Source: Actinocatenispora comari
GTDB lineage: Bacteria; Actinomycetota; Actinomycetes; Mycobacteriales; Micromonosporaceae
Reading direction: 5' to 3'
Length of the DNA: 64,000 nt
NCBI RefSeq assembly: GCF_017312725.1
Contig: NZ_BOPO01000002.1
Coordinates: 62,001 to 126,000, forward strand
The translations under genes and the position numbers were made by a program. Each line of letters begins with the position of its first letter. Position 1 is the first letter of the stretch. The notes beneath the pieces were generated by a model. That model made no database searches, was not told where the DNA came from, and saw nothing but the letters and a program-made list of their open reading frames with translations. Positions 24,066-32,761 of this stretch are shown here, piece by piece.

Positions 24066-26927
24066 TCACACCGCCGGCCGGGCCATCGGGACCAGGCCGA
24101 GGTCGGCAAGCAGGCGGGAGCCGCGTTCGGCGTGCTCGCCACCGGCCAGGACGAGCGTGCGCGCCGCCTGGTAGTGGCAACCGGCGGCCTCGAACGCGGG
24201 CAGCGCACCGAGCAACCGGTCCCGGTCGCGGTCGAGCAGCGCCGCGGCCCGGTCGACCAGCGCGGTCGCCACCGGGTTGCCGGCCACGACCGCCCGCGCA
24301 GCGGTGACCCGGTCGCGCGCGGCGGGGTCACCGGCGAGCACGGCGGCCTCGGCCCGCAGCGCCACGTACCAGTGCAGCCAGATCCAGGTGACCCACTTCC
24401 ACACCTCGTCCGGCTGCGGCGCGGTCCGGTCGACCGCGGCCGCCGGATCGCCCTCGTGCAGCAGCCGCAGCGCGTCGAACACCGCGCCGTAGCCGTAGGT
24501 GTGTTCCGGCGGCGTGCCGAGCCGGTCCCGGATCTCCGCCCACTCGCGCCGGGCCGCCTCGTCGCCGCGCAACGCGTGGATCGTCGCCACCCCGGTCGCG
24601 GCCGGCGTGAACACCGCGGTCGCCGGGCTGCCGGCCCGTCGCCACCCCTCCCGGAACCGGTCGCCCCGGGTACCGATCTCGGCCACGTTGCCGGCCAGCG
24701 CGTCGGCGACCAGCAGCCAGGCGGTCGCCCGGTGCCCGACCTCGGCCAGCAACGGGTGGTCGGCCAGCTGTCGCCCCCACCGGTACGCGCCGGGCAGGTC
24801 ACCGACGCCCAGGCTGGTCTCGACCGCCATGCCCAGCGCGTCGACCAGCTCGTGCGCGCTGGCCGGCGTCTCCGGCAGCGACCGCAGCAGCGTGATGCGG
24901 CGCCGCGCGGTGGCGGCGGTACCGAACGTGTCGCCGGCCCAGCTCTGCGCCCCGGTCAGCGCGTCCAGCGCGGCCGACTCGGCGATCGGATCCCCGGTAC
25001 GGCGGGCCAGCGTCACCGCCCGCTCTGCCGCGGCCATCGTGTCGGGTACCGCGTTGTCCGGCGGGCCCTGCGCGGCCCCGAACGCGTCCGCGAGCACCGC
25101 GGCCTCGGCCAGCGCCACCGCCGCGCACGCCGCCGGGTCGGTGCCGGCCAGCTGCCGCGCCTCGGTCAGCAGCGCCAGCACCTCGGCCGGCGCCGGCAGC
25201 CGCTCGAACTTGGTGGAGAACCGGTACGCGCAGGTCGCGGCGGTGGCCAGGTCGCTCGCCGCGCCCGCGACGTCACCCGCCAGGCGGGCCGCCCCGGCCG
25301 CCGCCCGGTGCAGCCGGTACGCATCGTCGCCACGGGTACGGCAGCCGGCCACCGCCGCGGCCCGCCGCAGCATCGGCGCCGCCCGGGCCGGTTCGGCCGC
25401 CAGCCCGGCGGCCTGCTCGTACCGCTGCTGCGACTCGCCGGTCAGGTTCCGGGTGAACGCCAGCTCCGCCAGTCGGCTCGCCAGCAGGTACGCGTCCGCC
25501 CGCAACGCCGCCCGGTCGCCGCCGGGGTGCGGACCCGCCGGCGCGGCGTCTCCGGGTGTGCCGGGCCGGGCGGTGTTCGGCGGCGGTGCGCAGCGGTCGG
25601 CCGCCCAGCCCAGCGCCGCACGCAGGTCGTCGGCGACCGCGTCGAACCGGGCCCGCCAGTCGTCTCCGCCCGCGGCCAGCTCCGCCGCGGCGGCCAGGCA
25701 CCAGCACAGCTGCCGGGCCCGGGTGTCGGCCTCCTCGCCGGCCACCGCGAGCCGTTCGGCCCCGTACTGCCGGATCGACTCCAGCGCCCGGTACCGGGTG
25801 CCGGCCGGCGCCGGCGACACCACCAGCAGGCTCTGCTCGGCGAGCCGGGCCAGCCCGTCGGCGGCGGTGCCGGCCTCGACCCCGGCCACCTCGGCCGCCG
25901 CCGCGACCGTGAACGGCGCCGCGAATACCGAGATCCGGCGCAGCAACGCCTGGGCATCGGGGTCGAGCAGGTCGTGGCTCCAGTCCAGCGCGGCGCGCAC
26001 CGAACGGTGCCGGTCGTGCGCGCGGGAACCGCCGGCCAGCGTCCGCAGCGGGTCGGCCAGCGCGGCGGTCAGGCCGTCCGGTCCGAGCGCCGGCCAGCGC
26101 GCCGCGGCCAGCTCGATCGCCAGCGCCATCCCGTCCAGCCGGCGGCAGATCGCCGCGACCGCGTCGCGGACCGCCGGCTCCGGCCGGGCACCGCCCGCGG
26201 CCGCGCGGTCGACGAACAGCGCCACCGCCTCCGACGTACCGTCGCCGGACAGCGACAGCGGCGGCACCGGGTAGGTGTGCTCGAACGGCACCAGCAGCCG
26301 GGCCCGGCTGGTGGCCAGCACCGTGACCTGCGGGCAGGCCGCGAGCAGCCGGTCGGCGAGGTCCGCCACCCCGTCGCGTACCTGCTCGCAGTTGTCCAGG
26401 ATCAGCAGCGCCTGCCGGTCGGCCAGCGCGGCCGACACCGACTCGGCCATGCCCCGGCCCGGCTGCTCGCCGAGCCCGAGCGCACCGGCCACCGCGGCGG
26501 CGACCATCCGCGGGTCGCCGGTCGGCGCCAGGTCGACGAACCACACCCCGTCCCGGTACGACCCGGCCACGTCCGCCGCGACCGCCAGGGCCAGCCGGGT
26601 CTTGCCGACGCCGCCCGCGCCGAGCGCGGTGACCTGCCGGTGCGTCGCGAGCGCCGCGGCCAGCTCGGCCCGTTCGGTCACCCGGCCGACGAACGAGGTC
26701 GCCGGCGCCGGCAGCGCCGGCCGCGCCGGTTCGGCCGCGCGCCGGGCCAGTGCCCGCCGGTCCGGCGCGCCCAGCTTGCGCAGCAGCGACGAGACGTGAC
26801 TCTCGACGGTACGCACCGAAATGAACAGCTGTGCCCCGATCTCGGCGTTGCTGAGATGCCGCCCGATCAGCTGCAACACCTCGGCTTCCCGAGCCGAGAC
26901 CTCCACCGGTGCGCTCACGCCGGCCAT
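24066..26927 (-). CDS. Large LuxR-type NTPase transcriptional regulator
   Basis: The product is about 953 residues. Unusually, the LuxR-type helix-turn-helix is at the N-terminus (SAREAEVLQLIGRHLSNAEIG and SVRTVESHVSSLLRKL, residues 10-65). An AP-ATPase/STAND NTPase follows: Walker A in ALGAGGVGKTRLALAVA near residue 105 and Walker B in QALLILDNCEQV. The C-terminal 550 residues are helical, TPR-like. This is the layout of STAND regulators that integrate a ligand signal. The ATG at 26927 is annotated; a GTG at 26918 has better Shine-Dalgarno spacing and may be the true start. It is divergent from a VOC gene 127 bp away, a possible target. Confidence 0.85.
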   Translation of the reverse strand: MAGVSAPVEVSAREAEVLQLIGRHLSNAEIGAQLFISVRTVESHVSSLLRKLGAPDRRALARRAAEPARPALPAPATSFVGRVTERAELAAALATHRQVTALGAGGVGKTRLALAVAADVAGSYRDGVWFVDLAPTGDPRMVAAAVAGALGLGEQPGRGMAESVSAALADRQALLILDNCEQVRDGVADLADRLLAACPQVTVLATSRARLLVPFEHTYPVPPLSLSGDGTSEAVALFVDRAAAGGARPEPAVRDAVAAICRRLDGMALAIELAAARWPALGPDGLTAALADPLRTLAGGSRAHDRHRSVRAALDWSHDLLDPDAQALLRRISVFAAPFTVAAAAEVAGVEAGTAADGLARLAEQSLLVVSPAPAGTRYRALESIRQYGAERLAVAGEEADTRARQLCWCLAAAAELAAGGDDWRARFDAVADDLRAALGWAADRCAPPPNTARPGTPGDAAPAGPHPGGDRAALRADAYLLASRLAELAFTRNLTGESQQRYEQAAGLAAEPARAAPMLRRAAAVAGCRTRGDDAYRLHRAAAGAARLAGDVAGAASDLATAATCAYRFSTKFERLPAPAEVLALLTEARQLAGTDPAACAAVALAEAAVLADAFGAAQGPPDNAVPDTMAAAERAVTLARRTGDPIAESAALDALTGAQSWAGDTFGTAATARRRITLLRSLPETPASAHELVDALGMAVETSLGVGDLPGAYRWGRQLADHPLLAEVGHRATAWLLVADALAGNVAEIGTRGDRFREGWRRAGSPATAVFTPAATGVATIHALRGDEAARREWAEIRDRLGTPPEHTYGYGAVFDALRLLHEGDPAAAVDRTAPQPDEVWKWVTWIWLHWYVALRAEAAVLAGDPAARDRVTAARAVVAGNPVATALVDRAAALLDRDRDRLLGALPAFEAAGCHYQAARTLVLAGGEHAERGSRLLADLGLVPMARPAV

Positions 26928-27054
26928 TCTCCCGTACCGCTCCGGGCCGGATCCGTGGTCAGCACGGATGTGCGTCGACCGCCACGGCGGGAGGCTGAAA
27001 ACCACTTCCGGTTCGCCTCCGGACCGGCCCGATCCGTACAGAGAAGAGCCTGTC

Positions 27055-27684
27055 ATGACCGCGATTCACCACTTGACCATCGACGTCGCCGACACCGCGG
27101 CCGCCGACGCCTACTACGCCGCCGCGTTCGGCGTCGGCGACCGGATCCGGGTACGCGAGGGGCAGCCGCCCACGACCGGCTTCCGCGGCTTCGCGGTGTC
27201 GCTGGTGGTGGCCCAGCCCAGCATCGTGGACAGCCTGACCGGTACCGCGATCGACGGCGGCGCGACCGCGCTCAAGCCCGCCGCGAAGGGCTTCTGGGGC
27301 TACAGCAGCGTGCTGCGCGACCCGTACGGGGTGATCTGGAAGATCGCCACCTCGGAGAAGAAGAACACCGGCCCGGACAGCCGGGCGGTGGACGACATCG
27401 TGCTGCTGCTCGGCGCCTCCGACGTCGGCGCGACCAAGAAGTACTACCTCGGCCGTGGCCTGCCGCTGACCAAGAGCTTCGGCAGCAAGTACGTCGAGTT
27501 CGGCACCGCGCCGATCAAGCTCGCCCTGTACACCCGGCGCGCGGCGGCCAAGGACCTCGGGGTCGACGCCGGCGGCACCGGCTCGCACCGGCTCACCATC
27601 GGTGCCGACGCCGGTACCTTCGCCGACCCGGACGGCTTCGCCTGGGCCCCGGCGCTGGCGCCCACCCCGGCCCACGGGCACTGA
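27055..27684 (+). CDS. Two-module VOC-family protein
   Basis: The product is 209 residues in two VOC modules. The first begins TAIHHLTIDVADTAAADAYYAAAFGVG and ends RDPYGVIWKIATSEK. The second begins DDIVLLLGASDVGATKKYYLGRG and ends FADPDGFAWAPA. Ligand residues of a metal site are not evident in every usual position, so it may bind a ligand rather than catalyse. The ATG at 27055 has AGAGAAGAG upstream. It is divergent from the large LuxR-type NTPase regulator and probably controlled by it. Confidence 0.85.
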   Translation: MTAIHHLTIDVADTAAADAYYAAAFGVGDRIRVREGQPPTTGFRGFAVSLVVAQPSIVDSLTGTAIDGGATALKPAAKGFWGYSSVLRDPYGVIWKIATSEKKNTGPDSRAVDDIVLLLGASDVGATKKYYLGRGLPLTKSFGSKYVEFGTAPIKLALYTRRAAAKDLGVDAGGTGSHRLTIGADAGTFADPDGFAWAPALAPTPAHGH

Positions 27685-27694
27685 CCGCCGGGCC

Positions 27695-27753
27695 GCGGCG
27701 CCGGCCCGCAGGCCGCGGCGCCGGGCGGCGGCGCCGGCCCGCAGGCCGCGGCG
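27695..27753. repeat. 26-bp direct repeat, likely terminator region
   Basis: The same 26 bases, with core CGCCGGCCCGCAGGCCGCGG, occur at 27695-27720 and 27728-27753, a period of 33. Each copy is internally self-complementary. The repeat fills the 114-bp gap between two convergent genes, so it may end transcription from both sides. Confidence 0.6.
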
Positions 27754-27798
27754 GCCGGGCGGCGACCCCTCGACGCCGTCCGACCGTCCGGTGGTACC

Positions 27799-28551
27799 TC
27801 AGCGCGACACCGACTCCAGCACCGGTGCCTTCTCCCGGCGCACCCGCGGCACGGCCCGGGCCACCCGGTGCGGGTACCGGCGGGCCAGGTAGATCTCGAC
27901 CACCACGAGGTTGCCGGCCAGTGCGAGCCACACGCTGGAGCTCGCCACGTCGTGGATCATCGCCAGCGTGTTGCCGTGGTAGATCGGGCTGTCGGCGAAC
28001 CCGAACACCAGTACCGACATCAGCAGCTGCCACGGGCGGGACGCCAGCGAGGCGAGGGTCACCGCGAAGTTGCGGATCATCCACCGGCGGTGATCCGGGT
28101 ACCGGCCCTGCACGGCGGCGCGCAGCCCGGCGACCGCGGTGACCGCCCACGCCGCGTCCAGCGCCAGCAACCCGGCCATGTTGGCGAACCCGAACGAGCT
28201 CAGCAGCGCCACCGGCACCGCCAGCACCAGCGACGGGAACACCCCGGCGAAGAAGTACGCCCGGCCGACGTAGCGGTGCACCCGCGGATGGGTGCGCCGC
28301 AGCCACGGCCAGAACTGCCCGAACCCGGTCAGCGTGGCGATGGTGGCGGTACCGATGTGTGCCACCAGCAGCCAGTAGTGCACCGGGTGGCCGGCCACCG
28401 GGATCCGGCTGGTGCGCATCTCGGGCGGCAGGTAGGCCGACAGCATGTACGACAGGATCAGCAGCCACACCGCCGCGAACGGCACCAGCCACCAGCCGCG
28501 CGACCGGCGCCGGGCCGGGGTCGGCGCGGGACGCACCTGGGTCTGACTCAT
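27799..28551 (-). CDS. DUF2306 membrane protein
   Basis: The product is 250 residues with about six or seven membrane segments. Family signatures are the loop THPRVHRYVGRAYFFAG and the later GRYPDHRRWMIRNFAVTLA, which carry conserved His and Arg residues on the cytoplasmic face. The His residues look like possible heme or quinone ligands, but the function of the family is not established. The ATG at 28551 with GAGGAGGAGA upstream is preferred to an ATG at 28608. It is convergent with the VOC gene. Confidence 0.82.
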   Translation of the reverse strand: MSQTQVRPAPTPARRRSRGWWLVPFAAVWLLILSYMLSAYLPPEMRTSRIPVAGHPVHYWLLVAHIGTATIATLTGFGQFWPWLRRTHPRVHRYVGRAYFFAGVFPSLVLAVPVALLSSFGFANMAGLLALDAAWAVTAVAGLRAAVQGRYPDHRRWMIRNFAVTLASLASRPWQLLMSVLVFGFADSPIYHGNTLAMIHDVASSSVWLALAGNLVVVEIYLARRYPHRVARAVPRVRREKAPVLESVSR

Positions 28552-28829
28552 CGGGGTCTCCTCCTCGCTGGGCTCGCCACCACTTTCGTCCGGATCGCGG
28601 CCCGACACCCTGGCGTCACCTCCCCAACCCGACCTGACGCCTTCACCCCGCCCGGGGTCGGGTCAGCCCCCGTGTCCGGGCACGGCAAGGGCACGGTGAA
28701 CGCTGCGTACTGCGGTTGTCCACAGGTGGACCGGGAGCGCGTCCACATGGCGGATGCACAGTCCGGCCCCGTAGCGTTGGTCCGCATGAACCGACGCCGA
28801 CTCGGCGGTGCGACGAGGGGGATGCGCGC

Positions 28830-30107
28830 GTGAGCCTGATCCTGCTGGCGGACGGCAGCACCGGCGGCGGCCTCGCCGGTACCGTCGCCGACTGGGCCAC
28901 CAAGATCATGGACGTGGCCGGCAGCCCCGGCGCGGGCCTGGCGAACGCGCTGGACAGCATCATCCCGGTGCTGCCGAGCGAGGTGATCCTGCCGCTGGCC
29001 GGGTTCGCCGCGAGCCGCGGCAGCATCAACCTGTACGCGGCGCTGGTCTGGACCACGATCGGCTCGATCGTCGGCTCGATCGCGATGTACTACATCGGCG
29101 CGGCGTTCGGCCGCGAGCGGGTGCTGCGCTGGGCCGCGAAGATCCCGCTGGTGCAGGTACACGAGGTGGAACGCACCGAGGCGTTCTTCCGCAGGCACGG
29201 CACCAAGGCGGTGTTCTTCGGCCGGTTCATCCCGGTGTTCCGCAGCCTGATCTCGCTGCCGGCCGGGCTGGAACGCATGCCGTTGCTGAAGTTCACGCTG
29301 CTGTCCGCGGCCGGCTCGGCGATCTGGAACACCGTGTTCGTGCTGGCTGGGTACTCGCTCGGGGCCAACTGGGAGAAGGTCGAGCAGTACGGCAGCTACT
29401 TCTCCAAGGCGATCATCGTGCTGATCGTGGCCGCCATCGCGTACTTCGTGATCTCCCGGCTGCTGCGCCGCCGGCGCGCCGCCGCCGGCCCCGACGAGTC
29501 GGACGACCATCCCGGCTTCGCCGCGCTGGCGGTCGACGACGACCCCGGCCCGGCCGGCTACGGCCTGCCCACCGGCCACCCGGCCGACCACCGCGAGCCT
29601 GCCGACCTCCGCGAGCCTGCCGACCAGCGCGACCTTGCCGGACAGCGCGACCCGGCCGGCCACCGCGAGCCGTACGGCCGTCCCGACCCATACGGCCGTC
29701 CCGACCCGTACGGCCGCGCCGGGCAACCGCCGGCCGGGCGCACCGGGTACCGCGCCGGGTACGGCCCGGACGGCCGCGACGGCAACCACCCGGACGAGAG
29801 CGGCGGGTACCAGCGGCCCGAACACCGGTCCGGCGGTCCGTCCGCCGGGTCCGGCTACTCCGGCGCGCACTCGCCGGCGGGGTTCCCGCCGGCCGGCGCC
29901 ACCTCCGGACCGCCGCAGCACGCGTCGGCCGACCCCGCCACGCCACGCCACGCGGCCGGCCCGGCGCCGGAGGCCCACCCGTACCCGGGCTCCGATCGAA
30001 CCGCGGACGGGCGGCCGGCGGCCGACGGGGAGCCGACGCTGGTGAAGCGGTTCCGCGGCACGGTCTACGGCTCGTCCCGGCCCACCGAGCCCGACGGCCG
30101 GGCCTAG
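28830..30107 (+). CDS. DedA-family membrane protein with long disordered tail
   Basis: The product is 425 residues, twice the normal DedA length. Residues 1-215 are the DedA core: SIIPVLPSEVILPLAGFAASRG, the conserved GRFIPVFRSLISLPAG and membrane helices near 165 and 195. DedA proteins are lipid scramblases/flippases, some for the undecaprenyl carrier. The other 200 residues are Gly/Pro/Arg/Asp-rich and include short repeats (REPADLREPADQRDLAGQ and YGRPDPYGRPDPYGR, DNA about 29580-29720). The tail ends in a conserved-looking TLVKRFRGTVYGSSRP. The GTG at 28830 has GAGGGG seven bases upstream. A two-component system follows nine bases after the stop. Confidence 0.85.
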   Translation: MSLILLADGSTGGGLAGTVADWATKIMDVAGSPGAGLANALDSIIPVLPSEVILPLAGFAASRGSINLYAALVWTTIGSIVGSIAMYYIGAAFGRERVLRWAAKIPLVQVHEVERTEAFFRRHGTKAVFFGRFIPVFRSLISLPAGLERMPLLKFTLLSAAGSAIWNTVFVLAGYSLGANWEKVEQYGSYFSKAIIVLIVAAIAYFVISRLLRRRRAAAGPDESDDHPGFAALAVDDDPGPAGYGLPTGHPADHREPADLREPADQRDLAGQRDPAGHREPYGRPDPYGRPDPYGRAGQPPAGRTGYRAGYGPDGRDGNHPDESGGYQRPEHRSGGPSAGSGYSGAHSPAGFPPAGATSGPPQHASADPATPRHAAGPAPEAHPYPGSDRTADGRPAADGEPTLVKRFRGTVYGSSRPTEPDGRA

Positions 30108-30116
30108 GCTGCCCCC

Positions 30117-31271
30117 GTGCGGTACCTGTCCCGGCCGGCCCGTGCCGTCGCCGCGCTGCTGGTCGGCGCGCTGACCGTACCGGTGGAGGCGCTGGCGCTG
30201 GCGGTGGCCGGGCTCGCGGTGCTGGTCACCCTGGGCCGGCCGGCACCGCGCCGGACGATCGCCGCCGCGCTTCGCCGGCTGACCGCCGCCGAGCTGTCCC
30301 GTGCCGCCCGCTGGCCCGCCACTCCACCGGTGCCGCCGCACCTCGCCCGCAGCGTCGGCTACCTGCTGGTACGGCTCGGCCTCGGGCTGCTCGGTGGCGC
30401 CGTGCTGACCCTGTTCGGCGCCGGCCTGGTGACCGGCGCGCGGCTGGTGACGGGCTGGCTGACCGGCCACCCGCTGGACGACATCACGCCGTCCCTGCCG
30501 GTCGTCGGCTACCTCACGGTGGCCGGGCTGGTCCTCGCGTTCCTCGCGGTACAGGGGATGATCGCCGTCGCCGCGCTGGAACTGCGCTGGGCGAACTGGG
30601 CCGTCCGGCCCGGTCGCGCCGCCCTGGAGCACCGCATCGACGAGCTGTCGGTCAGCCGGGCCGAGGTGGTCGCCGCGGTCGACGGCGAACGCCGCCGGAT
30701 CGAACGCGACCTGCACGACGGCGTGCAGCAGCGGCTGGTGGCGCTCGGCATGCTGCTCGGCCGGGCCCGCCGCGCCACCGACCCGCAGCGCTCCACCGAC
30801 CTGCTGCGCGCCGCGCACGAGGAGTCCCGCCAGGCGCTGGTGGAGCTGCGCGAGGTGGCCTGGCGGGTGTACCCGTCGGCGCTGGACTCCGCCGGCCTGT
30901 CCGCGGCGCTGGAGTCGGTCGCCGAGCGCGCCGGCCTGCCGGTACGGCTGGACCACCGGCTCGGTGCCCGCCCGCCGGCCGGCATCGAGGCGGCCTGCTA
31001 CTTCGTGGTGTGCGAGGCGGTCACCAACGCCGCCAAACACGCCGCCGCGCACGCCGCGACCGTACGGCTGACCGAGGCGGCCGGCAGGATCCGCATCGAG
31101 GTGTGCGACGACGGGTGCGGTGGCGCCGACCCGGCCGGCCCCGGCCTGTCCGGGCTGGCCCGCAGGCTCGCCGCGGTCGACGGCCGGCTCTCGGTGACCA
31201 GCCCGCCCGGCGGACCCACCCTGGTCACCGCCGAGATCCCGACCCCCACCGCGGAGCCGTCGTGCGGATAG
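30117..31271 (+). CDS. Sensor histidine kinase, NarX/DesK type
   Basis: The product is 384 residues. Four hydrophobic segments fill residues 10-160. The dimerisation box is DGERRRIERDLHDGVQQRLVALG with the phospho-acceptor His, and the ATPase N-box is EAVTNAAKHAAAH, with a G-box in GPGLSGLARRLAAVDG. It phosphorylates the response regulator that overlaps its end by ten bases. TAGGCT at 30105-30110 lies exactly six bases before the GTG, and no Shine-Dalgarno is seen, so the mRNA is probably leaderless with its own promoter inside the end of the DedA gene. Confidence 0.9.
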   Translation: MRYLSRPARAVAALLVGALTVPVEALALAVAGLAVLVTLGRPAPRRTIAAALRRLTAAELSRAARWPATPPVPPHLARSVGYLLVRLGLGLLGGAVLTLFGAGLVTGARLVTGWLTGHPLDDITPSLPVVGYLTVAGLVLAFLAVQGMIAVAALELRWANWAVRPGRAALEHRIDELSVSRAEVVAAVDGERRRIERDLHDGVQQRLVALGMLLGRARRATDPQRSTDLLRAAHEESRQALVELREVAWRVYPSALDSAGLSAALESVAERAGLPVRLDHRLGARPPAGIEAACYFVVCEAVTNAAKHAAAHAATVRLTEAAGRIRIEVCDDGCGGADPAGPGLSGLARRLAAVDGRLSVTSPPGGPTLVTAEIPTPTAEPSCG

Positions 31272-31906
31272 CGCTGGCGGAGGACTCGGCGCTGCTGCGC
31301 GAGGGGCTGGTCCGGCTGCTGGCCGAGGAGGGCCACCAGGTCGTCGCCGCAGTCGGCGACGCGGACGCGCTGCTCGCCGCGGTCGCCGAGGACCGGCCGC
31401 AGGTGGCCGTGCTGGACGTACGGATGCCGCCGACGCACACCGACGAGGGGTTGCGCGCCGCGCTGACGATCCGACAGCAGTGGCCCGAGGTCGCGGTGCT
31501 GGTGCTCTCCCAGTACGTGGCGAAGCGGTACGCGACGCGGCTGCTCACCGGCGACCCGGCCGGCGTCGGCTACCTGCTCAAGGACCGGGTGGTCGACGTC
31601 GGCGAGTTCCTCGACGCGCTGGTACGGGTCGGCACCGGCGGCACGGCCTTCGACCCGGAGGTGGTCCGTCAGCTGCTCGCCGCCACCACGCACACCGACC
31701 CGCTGTCCCGGCTCACCGAGCGGGAACGCTCGGTACTGGACCTGATGGCGCAGGGTCACACCAACGCGTCGATCGGCGGGCAGCTGTTCGTCTCCCGCAG
31801 CGCGGTGGAGAAGCACGTCAACGCGATCTTCGCCAAGCTCGACCTGCCCGACAGCCCCACCCACAGCCGCCGCATCCTCGCCATCCTCCGCTACCTCGAC
31901 ACCTGA
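31262..31906 (+). CDS. LuxR-type response regulator
   Basis: The product is 214 residues. The receiver has RIALAEDSALLREGL (acidic pocket), the phospho-acceptor Asp in VAVLDVRMPPTHTDEG and Lys in GYLLKDRVVD. The effector is a LuxR helix-turn-helix: LTERERSVLDLMAQGHTNASIG with SRSAVEKHVNAIFAKL. The GTG at 31262 lies inside the kinase gene, whose stop is at 31269-31271, so the pair is translationally coupled. Target genes are not obvious; the upstream DedA gene is a candidate. Confidence 0.92.
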   Translation: MRIALAEDSALLREGLVRLLAEEGHQVVAAVGDADALLAAVAEDRPQVAVLDVRMPPTHTDEGLRAALTIRQQWPEVAVLVLSQYVAKRYATRLLTGDPAGVGYLLKDRVVDVGEFLDALVRVGTGGTAFDPEVVRQLLAATTHTDPLSRLTERERSVLDLMAQGHTNASIGGQLFVSRSAVEKHVNAIFAKLDLPDSPTHSRRILAILRYLDT

Positions 31907-32031
31907 CCACCGGCACGTTCCGGCCCGCTCTCCGGCCGCGGCCCACCGACCGCGCCCGTACGGTTCGCCGGCGCCGAGCCGGGCGCAGGCGATGGCTGAC
32001 GGCGACGCGGCGCGGGCGGGTCGTGGTGCGG

Positions 32032-32658
32032 CTAGGACCGGATGGCGAGCGCCGCGGTGACCTGGGCGGCCTGCTGTCGGCGCAGCTCGTCGGGGGACAA
32101 CCCGCCGGCGAGCAGCTCGTCGACGAGGTCGATCTGCACCAGGGCCAGCAGGGCGTGTGCCAGGTAGTGCGGTGATCGGTGCGTCGAGGCCGGCAGCGCG
32201 TCGGCGAGCATGCCGCAGAGCACGTCGTATGTCCAGCGGTACCGGTCGGACGAGCGGCTGGTGACCGAGGCCGCCTCGCGCGCCCGCATCAGGTTGTGGT
32301 TCTCCAGCTTGAACCTCAACACCGCATCGAGGAACGAGACGATCCGCCGTACGGCGGGACGACCGGTGGCGAAGTCGCCCTCGGCGTGCTCGACGGCGGT
32401 ACGCAGGGGGCGGAACCGCTCCGCGGCGAGCGCGTCCAGCAACCCGTCCCGGTCTCCGAACGCCCGGAAGAGCGTTCCCTTGCCGACCCCCGCGGCAGCC
32501 GCGATCGTGCCCATCGTGACCGACTCCGGCGCGGGGGTGGTCGCGAACACCGTGGCCGCTGCGTCGAGCATCGCCGCCCGCGACGCCGGCGGCCGGCCGG
32601 TGCGGGCCGACCTAGTTTCGGACCGGCGGTCCGAAACAGTGCTACGCTCTGGACCCAT
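32032..32658 (-). CDS. TetR-family repressor, beside an epoxide hydrolase
   Basis: The product is 208 residues. The DNA-binding domain is SRAAMLDAAATVFATTPAPESVTMGTIAAAAGVGKGTLFRAFGDRDGLLDAL (residues 26-77). The C-terminal domain is helical and binds an unknown ligand. The ATG at 32658 overlaps one palindromic operator and codons 8-15 overlap another, so the repressor would sit on its own start. On this strand TAGACT lies eight bases ahead of the start, which suggests a leaderless transcript. It is divergent from an epoxide hydrolase gene, the probable target; the inducer may be an epoxide or its diol. Confidence 0.88.
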   Translation of the reverse strand: MGPERSTVSDRRSETRSARTGRPPASRAAMLDAAATVFATTPAPESVTMGTIAAAAGVGKGTLFRAFGDRDGLLDALAAERFRPLRTAVEHAEGDFATGRPAVRRIVSFLDAVLRFKLENHNLMRAREAASVTSRSSDRYRWTYDVLCGMLADALPASTHRSPHYLAHALLALVQIDLVDELLAGGLSPDELRRQQAAQVTAALAIRS

Positions 32659-32667
32659 GGTCCGAAA
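32615..32667. promoter_or_regulatory. Two tandem palindromic operators for the TetR/epoxide hydrolase pair
   Basis: Site 1 has perfect ten-base arms GTTTCGGACC (32615-32624) and GGTCCGAAAC (32628-32637). Site 2 has arms GGACC (32651-32655) and GGTCC (32659-32663) extended by GAAA. Both have a 3-base centre. The centres are 31 bp apart, three helical turns, so two dimers could bind on one face. TACGCT at 32643-32648 may be the -10 for the hydrolase gene. Confidence 0.75.
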
Positions 32668-32761
32668 GTCTAGCCGCGGCCCTGGTGGGAGAGCACCAGA
32701 CCACCGACTGCGCCGGACCGGCCCCGTTCCACCGCCGTCACAGAATCGAAGTGTCCAGGTC

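Noticed and set aside
23202-28142. A 1646-codon open frame on the plus strand
   Set aside because: It runs antisense or out of frame across well-recognised genes (redoxin, LuxR-type regulator, VOC); composition is Arg/Gly/Pro-rich as expected of GC-rich shadow frames.
32210-32761. Upstream extension of the epoxide hydrolase frame
   Set aside because: It overlaps the divergent TetR gene and the operators; the EHN domain starts at 32762.
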